Below, piece after piece: positions 9,040-15,819 of a stretch of 16,825 bases of DNA. Source of the stretch: an uncultured Bacilli bacterium (GTDB lineage: Bacteria > Bacillota_I > Bacilli_A > RF39 > UBA660); contig CAJUKM010000029.1 in the NCBI GenBank assembly GCA_910587535.1, positions 1 to 16,825 of the forward strand, in the 5' to 3' direction. The notes under the pieces were generated by a model that worked only from the letters and a program-made list of their open reading frames with translations, was not told the origin of the DNA and did no database searches. A program made the translations under genes and the position numbers. Every line of letters starts with the position of its first letter. Within the stretch, counting starts at the first letter, position 1.

Positions 9040-9051
9040 CTATTTTAACAC
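9040..9051 (-). promoter_or_regulatory. possible extended -10 promoter of uvrA
   Basis: The minus strand carries GTGTTAAAATAG (TGT-TAAAAT extended -10) about 22-33 nt before the uvrA ATG, identical to the 12-mer upstream of mrnC. No LexA-type box was recognised beside it. Confidence 0.3.
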
Positions 9052-9063
9052 ATTTCTCGCTTT

Positions 9064-9597
9064 TTAAAAGCATTTTAAATATTTTTCTAAATTATCTTTT
9101 TCAGCTCCTAAGTTCGTCTCACCTCCGTGCCCAGGAAATATTGCCATATCCACTGGAAATTTAAGTATATTTTTAATACTTTCTTTCATGTCTTTAATGG
9201 AACCTCCCTCGAAATCCCAGCGTCCTATCGAACCATAAAATATGAAGTCTCCACAGAATAGCAAGTTTTCTTTCTCAAAATATAGACTTATACAATCTTC
9301 TTTATGTCCAGGAGTATAAATGCATTTAAAAGAAAAATTCCCAATATTGTAGAATCCTTCGGAAAGATTTTTTATATCATATAGAGTAGCACCAGTATTA
9401 TTGAGAGCGTCAGTTAATGCACCTATATGGTCGAAGTGACGATGCGTTACCACTACACCTAAAACATTAAGATCGCAGCATTCCTTTTCGATCTTTTCCC
9501 AATCATCTCCAGGATCGATGATCAACGCTTCATTCCCAATTATTAAAATATAACAATTTGTTTCTAATGGACCGACCACGACTGTTTTAATCTTCAT
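9064..9597 (-). CDS. MBL-fold metallo-hydrolase (glyoxalase II-like)
   Basis: The 177-aa product is a compact metallo-beta-lactamase-fold hydrolase. The zinc motif is THRHFDHIG (HxHxDH), followed by the metal ligands in YTPGHKEDC, the aspartate of LLFCGDFIF, and FPGHGGETN near the C-terminus. This is the layout of short glyoxalase II-like enzymes such as YcbL/GloB2, which hydrolyse thioesters; the substrate here is unproven. The ATG at 9597 is preferred over the GTG at 9609, because GTGGTGAT in front of the ATG acts as its ribosome binding site and contains the upstream GTG codons. It is divergent from the LemA gene and lies 45 nt upstream of uvrA, with which it may be co-transcribed. Confidence 0.92.
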   Translation of the reverse strand: MKIKTVVVGPLETNCYILIIGNEALIIDPGDDWEKIEKECCDLNVLGVVVTHRHFDHIGALTDALNNTGATLYDIKNLSEGFYNIGNFSFKCIYTPGHKEDCISLYFEKENLLFCGDFIFYGSIGRWDFEGGSIKDMKESIKNILKFPVDMAIFPGHGGETNLGAEKDNLEKYLKCF

Positions 9598-9672
9598 TTT
9601 TATCACCACATATATAATATCATCAATTAATAGTAAACATAAGATATATTTATTTAAAAAAGTCGTTGCATT

Positions 9673-9681
9673 TGATATAAT
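9673..9681 (+). promoter_or_regulatory. extended -10 promoter of the LemA-family gene
   Basis: TGATATAAT (extended -10, TGA-TATAAT) lies 17 nt before the ATG, in the divergent region 9598-9698 shared with the MBL gene. The -35 is weak (TTTAAA at 17 nt). Confidence 0.45.
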
Positions 9682-9698
9682 TGATAAGGATGTGAATA

Positions 9699-10241
9699 AT
9701 GATGGATAAAATAATTATCGTAATATTAGCTTTAATTGCATGCTTTACTCTTTTAGCAGCTATATATATTTACTTTTATAATAGACTACAAAAATTTTTA
9801 ATAAGAATAAAAGAATCAGAGATAGAGGTAACAGACTCACTGAAAAAACGTTATGAACTACTAGTGAAAATGGAACAAGAGATTAATACGATTACTGGTT
9901 TGAAACAGGACAATTTCAAAGACTTTAAAAGCGAAGAGATGAGCAACTTCGACGTCGATCGAAAACTATTTAAAATAATGTCTACTTTTGAAAAGATAAA
10001 AGAAGACTACTCTGATAAATTAGATGTCGAAGCTTTTAGAAATTTAGAAATTGAAATAAAGATAGTAGATGAAAAAATAGTTGCAGTGAAAGCTTACTAT
10101 AATAAATATACTACATCGTTAAACATGTTAATAAAGAGGTTCCCCTCTAACATCATTGCAAGAATCCATAGAATTGAAGAAGGAGAGTACTTCAATAATA
10201 AAAACATGAATTATCAAGAAATAATGTCATTTAAATTTTAA
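9699..10241 (+). CDS. LemA family protein
   Basis: The 180 aa start with a hydrophobic segment (about residues 5-27) and continue as helical, charged sequence. Family features are the segment after the membrane helix (ESEIEVTDSLKKRYELLVKM, matching the LemA pattern of small residue, I, then L-K-R-EL), and the C-terminal block YYNKYTTSLNMLIKRFPSNI followed by EGEYF. LemA proteins are single-span membrane proteins forming helical bundles; their biochemical role is not settled. AAGGA lies 8 nt before the ATG, and a second ATG follows directly. The gene is closed by its own terminator, which makes it independent of the helicase downstream. It is more divergent than typical LemA but keeps the FPSNI motif. 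Confidence 0.8.
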   Translation: MMDKIIIVILALIACFTLLAAIYIYFYNRLQKFLIRIKESEIEVTDSLKKRYELLVKMEQEINTITGLKQDNFKDFKSEEMSNFDVDRKLFKIMSTFEKIKEDYSDKLDVEAFRNLEIEIKIVDEKIVAVKAYYNKYTTSLNMLIKRFPSNIIARIHRIEEGEYFNNKNMNYQEIMSFKF

Positions 10242-10263
10242 GAAAGTGTCTACTTTCTTTTTT
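10240..10263 (+). terminator. intrinsic terminator of the LemA-family gene
   Basis: AAGAAAGT / GTCT / ACTTTCTT with a T6 run. The stem begins in the TAA stop codon (10239-10241). Confidence 0.85.
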
Positions 10264-10266
10264 AAT

Positions 10267-10295
10267 TTGCTAAACATGGGACGAATAATTATAAT
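10267..10295 (+). promoter_or_regulatory. promoter of the helicase gene
   Basis: -35 TTGCTA (10267-10272), a 17-nt spacer and -10 TATAAT (10290-10295), starting 4 nt beyond the preceding terminator's T-run. The ribosome binding site GGAAGTGAT follows at 10302-10310. Confidence 0.6.
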
Positions 10296-10315
10296 ATGAT
10301 TGGAAGTGATGCAAC

Positions 10316-11842
10316 ATGAAACTAAAAGTTGGTAAATATTATTTAGACAGAGAACAGATGAAGATAGTTAAAGATAATAGTAAACACCTGCTAGTCGTTG
10401 CAGGTGCTGGTTCTGGAAAAACTCTAACTATTTTAGGAAAGATAAAATATCTATGTACAGTTAAAAAAATAGACCCCCAAAAAATATTATGTATATCTTT
10501 TACAGCCAAAGCCTCCAGCGACTTAAAAAGAAAAATAAAAGAGGACATAGGATTAGAAATAGACGTCTATACTTTTCATAAACTTGGATTAGAAATATTA
10601 AAAAGAAACGCATATGAAATTGCAGACGTCAATCTTTTAGATGACATCATAAGAGAATACTTTACGACGTCAATTTTTCGCGACAAAGACTCTTTAAATG
10701 TCGTATTAAAATACTTCCATTTGAAAAACAAGAATGAGCTAGAAGATTTTTATAAAGATCACTTCGATGAAGTAGTTTCACTCGAGCATCTATTATCGAC
10801 ATTCATCCACCTGTTTAAATCCAACGCGTGTACTCTGTCTGATTTTATAACGTTTTTAAATCGCGCTAAGTTGACTTTCGATATAAAAAAATATCGACGA
10901 GAAAAGTTACTTTTGAAAATGGCTTTATCGATATATGTGACATATACAGATTATCTCTCTAAAGAACACGAAATAGATTTCGACGACATGCTAATAAAGG
11001 CTAAAAATTCTGTGGAAAATTATGGATTTATAAACAGACTAGATTATATTATAATAGATGAATATCAGGATACCTCACTAGTGCGATTCGATCTCATAAA
11101 AAGTATATTAGATAAAACTGATGCCTCATTAATTGCCGTCGGAGATGACTTTCAGTCCATTTATCGCTTTACTGGATGTGACTTATCATTATTCTTAAAC
11201 TTTAAAAAAATTTTTAGAGATGGAAAAATTTTAAAAATAGAAAACACTTACAGGAATAGTCAAGAACTGATAAACGTCGCCGGATCTTTTGTCATGAAAA
11301 ATAGAGCACAAGTTCGAAAAAAATTGAAATCAAATAAACATATTTTAAAACCTATCGTCGTAAAGAAATATAATTATGCAAAAAAAGCTTTAACAAATCT
11401 CATCTATGATATACATGATAGCAATCAAAGAGAAATAATGATTTTAGGAAGAAACAACAAAGATATAAAACGCTATTTAGATGAAACCAAATTTAAACAA
11501 AAAGATGATAAAATCTTTTCCCTTGAATATCCGGAGATTGAACTAAGGTATATGACTGTTCACAAATCAAAAGGTTTAGAAAGCGAAAACGTGATATTAA
11601 TAAATTTGACTTCTGATACTTTGGGCTTTCCTAATAAAATGAAAGATGATAAACTTCTACGTTTTGTATCTCCGCATTCGCATCGATTTCCTTATGATGA
11701 AGAAAGACGACTGTTTTATGTTGCACTTACTAGAACGAAAAACAAAGTTTACCTTCTCATTCCTGAAAGAAGCAGATCGACATTTATAGATGAATTATTA
11801 GAAGATTATAAAAAATATATAGACATCAAAAAAAGTGACTAA
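10316..11842 (+). CDS. UvrD/Rep-family DNA helicase, helicase IV-like
   Basis: The 508-aa superfamily 1A helicase has all core motifs: Q motif DREQ (11-14), Walker A AGAGSGKT (29-36), motif Ia SFTAKAS (61-67), TFHKLGLEIL (86-95), motif II DEYQD (248-252), motif III GDDFQSIYRF (276-285), motif IV TYRN (311-314), motif V TVHKSKGLE (414-422) and motif VI EERRLFYVALTR (462-473). The motif III form and the C-terminal pattern (GFP, then EERRL.YVALTR, then STFIDELL) match E. coli helicase IV (HelD) better than UvrD or PcrA. HelD's N-terminal domain of roughly 190 residues is absent, and the inserted subdomains are small. It is expected to be a 3'-5' ssDNA translocase in repair; the exact role is unknown. 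It is single-gene, with its own promoter and a shared bidirectional terminator. Confidence 0.9.
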   Translation: MKLKVGKYYLDREQMKIVKDNSKHLLVVAGAGSGKTLTILGKIKYLCTVKKIDPQKILCISFTAKASSDLKRKIKEDIGLEIDVYTFHKLGLEILKRNAYEIADVNLLDDIIREYFTTSIFRDKDSLNVVLKYFHLKNKNELEDFYKDHFDEVVSLEHLLSTFIHLFKSNACTLSDFITFLNRAKLTFDIKKYRREKLLLKMALSIYVTYTDYLSKEHEIDFDDMLIKAKNSVENYGFINRLDYIIIDEYQDTSLVRFDLIKSILDKTDASLIAVGDDFQSIYRFTGCDLSLFLNFKKIFRDGKILKIENTYRNSQELINVAGSFVMKNRAQVRKKLKSNKHILKPIVVKKYNYAKKALTNLIYDIHDSNQREIMILGRNNKDIKRYLDETKFKQKDDKIFSLEYPEIELRYMTVHKSKGLESENVILINLTSDTLGFPNKMKDDKLLRFVSPHSHRFPYDEERRLFYVALTRTKNKVYLLIPERSRSTFIDELLEDYKKYIDIKKSD

Positions 11843-11855
11843 GGCATCACTTTTT
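11828..11855. terminator. bidirectional intrinsic terminator between convergent genes
   Basis: AAAAAGTGA / CTAAGGCA / TCACTTTTT, a perfect 9-bp stem with A-run and T-run on opposite sides, so it can end both the helicase (plus, TAA inside the loop) and the small hypothetical gene (minus, TGA inside the right arm). Confidence 0.85.
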
Positions 11856-12313
11856 CTTTTGAAATAACGGATTCTTATCATAAAAGCATTGAATTCTTAT
11901 ATCAGCATCTTCGATTAAAGTTCCGTTTACAAGAGCTTCGCGATATTCTTCTTTATTCACAAACGCCCACTCTAAAAATGGATCAGTCCCGTTTAAATCA
12001 TCAGCATCGAAATATGCAAGTGGATCACCAATAAGATTGCCTTCTGTATCTAACTCTTCTTTAATAGAATGTCTCATGTAAAATAGAGCTCGTCTTTTTT
12101 TTGCAAGAGAGTCGTTTCCAGTAATGGTCAATCTTAAAAATTCGCCTCGACTATATTTTGCAAAAAAAGTATACTTACTATTTTCAAAAATTATTTTTCC
12201 TTGTAAAATTTCCTTAAATACACATGGTGTAAATTGTACCTTGTACCCTAGATTTTTTTTAACAAAAAAGCTAGATATATTGCATCTTCCATTTTAGGAG
12301 TAAAATTTATCAT
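11847..12313 (-). CDS. hypothetical protein of about 155 aa, interrupted by a -1 frameshift at an A8 run
   Basis: Two open frames join here. An ATG at 12313, 7 nt after the 573-aa gene's stop and preceded by AGAGG, opens a frame that runs 20 codons (starting MINFTPKMED), then ATC TAG (stop at 12248-12250). The -1 frame is open from 12293 to a TGA at 11847 but has no ATG, GTG or TTG until a TTG at 12131. Joining them at the A8 run (12253-12260) gives about 155 continuous residues passing through LAFLLKKNLGYKVQF. Read from the TTG alone, only 94 aa remain and the start has no ribosome binding site. The product has no signal peptide or membrane segment and matches no family I know. The shift could be a true mutation, an assembly error, transcriptional slippage or programmed frameshifting. 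Confidence 0.65.
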
Positions 12314-12320
12314 AAAAGTT

Positions 12321-14042
12321 TTATATTCCTCTTTTCTTCATGATCATGCTTTTTACAGCATGAGATTTTTCTAATAAATTCTTTATGCTATCGAAACTTT
12401 CTTGTGAATCCGATAGAGCGCCGTTTTTACTTTTCTCTTTTAAGTCTTCTAATTGTCTACCAAGTTCTTCATCTTTCAGCATATTTAAAACTTTTGGAGA
12501 AGCAATATCACATTCTACAACATCTATTATGACACACAACCCTTTTAATTTGACATAAAGAACCTTAACTGATCCTTTTTGTTTATACCATACACGAAAC
12601 GGCAAAGGAGCATGTATTTCTTGATCTTGAGAAGTATATCCGTTTATAACTTTTTCTAAACATGTATAAATGGGTTTATAGTCCTCTTTAGAAAATGATC
12701 CGATACCACTAAGAAATTTCGGTATCATTTTTATACTGCCATCGCTTGCTAAATCTGGTACCATAAAATATTGAATTGATGATTGTTTTGGTATAGTTTT
12801 TTTAGCACTTACCAGTAGATTAGAAAGTAAAGAGAAAGCTTCCTTTAATTCTTCAAACAAAACGTTTCTTTCATTTGGATCTTTTGTCTCAAACATCAAC
12901 TCTAAAAGTGCATCGATATCTTTTACTTGCCCACAAGTGGTTGAATTTTGTTTCGCCCTGTTATAAAGATCCATTTCTTCTTCTGTCAAAACACTCTCTC
13001 TAAAACGCTCTATAAAATTTTCTTCTTTTAATCTTTGTTCTTCATCAACTAAAGAGTACATTTGATCTAACAAATCTATTTTCTTATCATCCGATAATGA
13101 AGAAGCATTTATTAGATCTTCAAAGTTTGTTATGTCGCAACTTTTTACGACTAAACCGTTTCTAATATATTCGCTCAATGCATCATATGGAATTTCGACT
13201 TTTGGTGAAATGACACTTTTTTCTTTAGGCATTACAACAGTAGCAGTTATAGGCTTAGAGAATTTTGAAATATAAGAAAGCGCTACACCTTTGATCGCTG
13301 CACCTTCAGTAAGACCGTGAGAAAGACCTGCTATATATTTTTTAGTAATTTCTGAAATAGGTTCTATCGATAGATCTATTCCCTTTTCTTTTTTAAGGAT
13401 ATAAAACATTAGTCTTAAAAGTATGTAATCAACTCTGGTTAAGTGCTCTTGTGAATCGTCTTTCGACTTATTGATATGTTTTTTTAAATTTTCATAGAAA
13501 GTATCTAAATACTTTTTCAAAAGATCTAAAACGACATCTAAAGAGTCGAGGTCTATTCCATAGTCGTCATTAATATAATTCGCTATTTGTTTTTCTAATT
13601 CGAACAATATTTTTTCCTCGAAATCAATCGCTTGAAATGTTTCTTGCTTATGTTTGGCATTTTGTTTTATTCCTGATAGTAATACATATAAATAATCGTC
13701 GGACTTTCCGAATATAGTTAATGGTAGACCTGGAAAAGAAAGAGTTGCGCCAGACATACCATTTATGGAAAGTGCACTTCTTACTGTACCTAATTTCACG
13801 GATTCTTTTTTGAGATACTCTAATAGTTCATCCGCTCTAATTATCATTCTTGATAACTCAGTTTCCTGAGGAAATAATGCTCTATATTTATCAAAAAATC
13901 TCAAAAGATCTATTTTTTTTGTTGCTGCTTTTCTTATGTGTTCTAAATCATCTGTGATATCTCTTATAACTCTCCTATTTTCAGCGATTTGCACTTCTAC
14001 AGTCGATACTAATTCATCATATACTTGTTCACTTAAAACCAT
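12321..14042 (-). CDS. hypothetical protein, 573 aa, function not recognised
   Basis: I do not recognise this protein. It has no signal peptide or clear membrane helix. Residues about 1-90 look coiled-coil/helical (SEQVYDELVSTVEVQIAENR onward); a short glycine-rich hydrophobic patch (GMSGATLSFPGLPLTIFG) follows, then long charged helical stretches. The last ~110 residues contain a beta-rich block (FRVWYKQKGSVKVLYVKLKG, then CVIIDVVECD) that faintly resembles the strands of RelE/Gp49-like proteins; this is only an impression. It is driven by a strong promoter (14068-14095), with GGGAGTAATTTT before the ATG, and is followed after 7 nt by the frameshifted 155-aa gene, so the two probably form one transcript. 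Codon use looks like that of the neighbours, with no obvious sign of recent transfer. Confidence 0.85.
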   Translation of the reverse strand: MVLSEQVYDELVSTVEVQIAENRRVIRDITDDLEHIRKAATKKIDLLRFFDKYRALFPQETELSRMIIRADELLEYLKKESVKLGTVRSALSINGMSGATLSFPGLPLTIFGKSDDYLYVLLSGIKQNAKHKQETFQAIDFEEKILFELEKQIANYINDDYGIDLDSLDVVLDLLKKYLDTFYENLKKHINKSKDDSQEHLTRVDYILLRLMFYILKKEKGIDLSIEPISEITKKYIAGLSHGLTEGAAIKGVALSYISKFSKPITATVVMPKEKSVISPKVEIPYDALSEYIRNGLVVKSCDITNFEDLINASSLSDDKKIDLLDQMYSLVDEEQRLKEENFIERFRESVLTEEEMDLYNRAKQNSTTCGQVKDIDALLELMFETKDPNERNVLFEELKEAFSLLSNLLVSAKKTIPKQSSIQYFMVPDLASDGSIKMIPKFLSGIGSFSKEDYKPIYTCLEKVINGYTSQDQEIHAPLPFRVWYKQKGSVKVLYVKLKGLCVIIDVVECDIASPKVLNMLKDEELGRQLEDLKEKSKNGALSDSQESFDSIKNLLEKSHAVKSMIMKKRGI

Positions 14043-14067
14043 AAAATTACTCCCTAAAATTGATATT

Positions 14068-14095
14068 ATTATAACAAACGAGCTGTCTATGTCAA
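14068..14095 (-). promoter_or_regulatory. strong sigma-A type promoter of the 573-aa gene
   Basis: On the minus strand, TTGACA (14090-14095), a 16-nt spacer and TATAAT (14068-14073), both perfect hexamers. The -35 begins one base after the U-tract of the HD-gene terminator. Confidence 0.75.
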
Positions 14096-14096
14096 T

Positions 14097-14133
14097 AAAA
14101 AAAGACAGATTATGCGTCGTTATAATCTGTCTT
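14097..14133 (-). terminator. intrinsic terminator of the HD-domain gene
   Basis: AAGACAGATTAT / 8-nt loop / ATAATCTGTCTT, a perfect 12-bp stem followed by T7 on the minus strand. Its upstream arm overlaps the gene's TAA stop. Confidence 0.9.
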
Positions 14134-14731
14134 AATCTTCTAAGAACACTTGGTCATATTCTTTCTTCCATTCAAATCCCCATTCTTCATATAATAGTTT
14201 TAATTGAGCTTTAATCTCTTTATATATTGGCATCAACTCTCTGAAGTTGCGCATCGTTTTATCGGCATAAATAGCAAATAACTCGTGATTCATTATCGGT
14301 TCTCCAACAGAAATCGGATGTATTAATCCTTCTATTTTATCACAAGCTTTTACAAACTTTGCTTCTCTTGTATCGTTAGATTCATATAAAGAGTGATAAT
14401 CTTCTATCCGTTCATAATACTTTTTTGAAAGCTCCTTTACTTTTTCATTTTCGTATAATTCTTTCTTCTTCGCAGTTTCTTTATTGTTTCCTTCTTTTAT
14501 ATCTACATCTTTTCCTAAATCCATTTCTCCGAAGTCGTGATAAAGAGCAATTTCTACACATTTCATATAGTCGAGATCCAGAGAAAGTTCTTTATAGAAA
14601 TAATCTATTATTAAAATTAATTTAAAAGTGTGCTCAGCCGTACTTTCTGAGAAAAGAGGATAGTTCCCATATCTCCTAACTTTTTGTAAATCGTTCACTT
14701 TAATTAAAAATTCTATAGTTTTATTATTCAT
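14132..14731 (-). CDS. HD-domain phosphohydrolase, YfbR/HDDC2-like
   Basis: The 199 aa contain a metal-dependent HD domain: H34 in ESTAEHTFK, H65-D66 in ALYHDFGEMD with E69 in support, and D131 in KACDKIEG. An arginine pair (R19-R20, in LQKVRRYGNYP) sits where E. coli YfbR has its Arg-Trp pair. This arrangement matches YfbR/HDDC2, which dephosphorylate (deoxy)nucleoside 5'-monophosphates. The substrate is inferred; YfbR's tryptophan, which excludes ribonucleotides, is not conserved here. GAGGTG lies 6 nt before the ATG. A promoter candidate lies about 230 nt upstream, beyond a degraded gene fragment, and a strong terminator follows. Confidence 0.85.
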   Translation of the reverse strand: MNNKTIEFLIKVNDLQKVRRYGNYPLFSESTAEHTFKLILIIDYFYKELSLDLDYMKCVEIALYHDFGEMDLGKDVDIKEGNNKETAKKKELYENEKVKELSKKYYERIEDYHSLYESNDTREAKFVKACDKIEGLIHPISVGEPIMNHELFAIYADKTMRNFRELMPIYKEIKAQLKLLYEEWGFEWKKEYDQVFLED

Positions 14732-14842
14732 CTTCTACACCTCTATAAATTGTTTTTGATAGTTTTACAAAGATACCATAAGCTATCTTGAGTTTTAAAA
14801 CATCACTTATAACGACACTTCTATCCTCTAATACTATATCAG

Positions 14843-14941
14843 CTACAATGTTAACTCAATAAATCTTGCCATCCAACCAAAAGATCTTTTATCACCATAG
14901 TCATAAAGTTGTCCTGCTAACATTTTTTCTCTTTCCGTCAT
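14843..14941 (-). pseudogene. remnant resembling the N-terminus of a maltose/sugar O-acetyltransferase
   Basis: A 32-codon frame starts MTEREKMLAGQLYD, which is the typical opening of the maltose acetyltransferase (Mac) domain, then diverges (GWMARFIELTL) and stops at TAG. A functional enzyme has about 180-200 aa with hexapeptide repeats, and none are seen. A second frame, offset by one base, stays open from about 14851 to a TAA at 14724 (containing DIVLEDRSVV and KLKIAYG) and overlaps the HD gene start; it has no start codon and I do not recognise it. No ribosome binding site precedes the ATG. It is either a decayed gene or a leader region of the HD transcript that happens to be open. Confidence 0.4.
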
Positions 14942-14958
14942 ACTATTATTTTGAGCTT

Positions 14959-14967
14959 ATTATACCA
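14959..14967 (-). promoter_or_regulatory. extended -10 promoter candidate for the HD-gene transcript
   Basis: The minus strand carries TGGTATAAT (extended -10). The -35 is poor (TTTTTA at 17 nt). It is the only convincing -10 between the receiver gene and the HD gene. Confidence 0.4.
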
Positions 14968-15017
14968 TGCTTTAAGAATATTAAAAAGATTTCCAAAATT
15001 ATGCAAGTCTTAATAAC

Positions 15018-15737
15018 CTATTTTAAAAACTTATTTACTATCTCTTCAACTCTTTTTAAATTTACCGGTTTTGCAACATAATCGTCGAAGCCTTCGTTTA
15101 AATACTTTTCTTTCGATCTTTCTACTGCATCTGCTGTTAGAGTAACTACTGGTCTAACATAACCCTGTTCTCTTAAACGATGTAAACATTCTATTCCATC
15201 CATCTCAGGCATCATGATATCCATAAATATTAAGTCATAATCAGATACTTTAACTCTTTCGAGAGCGTCTTTCCCAGACAATACTGAATCGATAACTAGA
15301 AAATCAAAATGTTCTAATAACTTCTCTGCTATCTTTATATTTATTTTGTTATCATCCACTATTAATACTCTTTTTTGTTCAGGTTTTTTCTCTTTTAACT
15401 TAGGCATAAATAAATTATTAGGTTGATTCTTCTTCTTTATTTGTTTATTCAAATATGTAAGCAGGACTCTGTATAGTTCTCGCTTTTCAATAGGTTTTGA
15501 AAGATAATCGTCAAATCCCATCGCGAGATATTTCTCTCTCATTCCAGATAGAGCATTAGCTGTAAGTGCAACAACTGGAACTTTTTTTCCAAGGTCATTG
15601 CGTATATGTTCTAGAGTTTCTCTTCCATCCATTTTAGGCATCATATCATCTAATAAAACTAGATCGTATTCTTCATCCGTATTTAATTTACTTGTCAAAC
15701 TTATTCTTTCTTTATTTCTATAATAAGTTAATTGCAC
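15018..15737 (-). CDS. tandem receiver-domain protein, probable remnant of a hybrid histidine kinase
   Basis: Two response-regulator receiver domains are visible. The second (about residues 120-239) is complete: acidic pocket RVLIVDDNKINIK, phospho-acceptor in LIFMDIMMPEMDG, VTLTADA and the lysine of VAKPVN. The first starts directly at EEYDLVLLDDMMPKMDG (phospho-acceptor about D30) and keeps ALTANA and LSKPI, but lacks strand 1, the acidic pair and helix 1. The only start in frame is GTG at 15737, with TAG two codons upstream and a poor ribosome binding site. Tandem REC domains of this type usually end hybrid sensor kinases, and no kinase core lies nearby. Together with the TM peptide just upstream, this looks like a kinase gene whose middle was deleted. 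It is probably non-functional as a signalling protein, though REC2 could still accept phosphate. Confidence 0.75.
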   Translation of the reverse strand: MQLTYYRNKERISLTSKLNTDEEYDLVLLDDMMPKMDGRETLEHIRNDLGKKVPVVALTANALSGMREKYLAMGFDDYLSKPIEKRELYRVLLTYLNKQIKKKNQPNNLFMPKLKEKKPEQKRVLIVDDNKINIKIAEKLLEHFDFLVIDSVLSGKDALERVKVSDYDLIFMDIMMPEMDGIECLHRLREQGYVRPVVTLTADAVERSKEKYLNEGFDDYVAKPVNLKRVEEIVNKFLK

Positions 15738-15819
15738 ATGCTACAACTATTCCGATTAAAATAATAATCCACCCAACCTTTTTCTTATGAGTTAAAACAT
15801 AGTCTTTAATTTTTTTCAT
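15718..15819 (-). CDS. 33-aa single-span membrane peptide (probable N-terminal stub of the hybrid kinase)
   Basis: The ATG at 15819 is preceded by GGAGAG at 8 nt. The product begins MKKIKDYVLTHKKK, followed by a hydrophobic span WIIILIGIVVACAINLL, and ends at TAG (15718-15720). It overlaps the receiver gene start by 20 nt in another frame. Moving +1 after the second-last leucine continues directly into YRNKERISLTSKLN, a typical juxtamembrane helix, and then into the truncated receiver. This fits a sensor kinase N-terminus better than an independent peptide, although a free small membrane protein or type I toxin-like peptide cannot be excluded. Confidence 0.5.
   Translation of the reverse strand: MKKIKDYVLTHKKKVGWIIILIGIVVACAINLL

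Noticed and set aside
10339..10548. Minus-strand frame opposite the helicase N-terminus
   Set aside because: It is a shadow of the Walker A region of the plus-strand helicase.
12321..12660. C-terminal RelE/Gp49-like toxin domain in the 573-aa protein
   Set aside because: The resemblance is limited to the strand pattern around FRVWYKQKGSVKVLYVK; no catalytic residues could be matched, so it is mentioned only as an impression.
13936..15081. Plus-strand frames at 13936-14214, 14425-14625 and 14866-15081
   Set aside because: The first two are antisense to the 573-aa and HD genes; the third crosses a minus-strand promoter and gene fragment and ends inside the receiver gene. None resembles a protein family.
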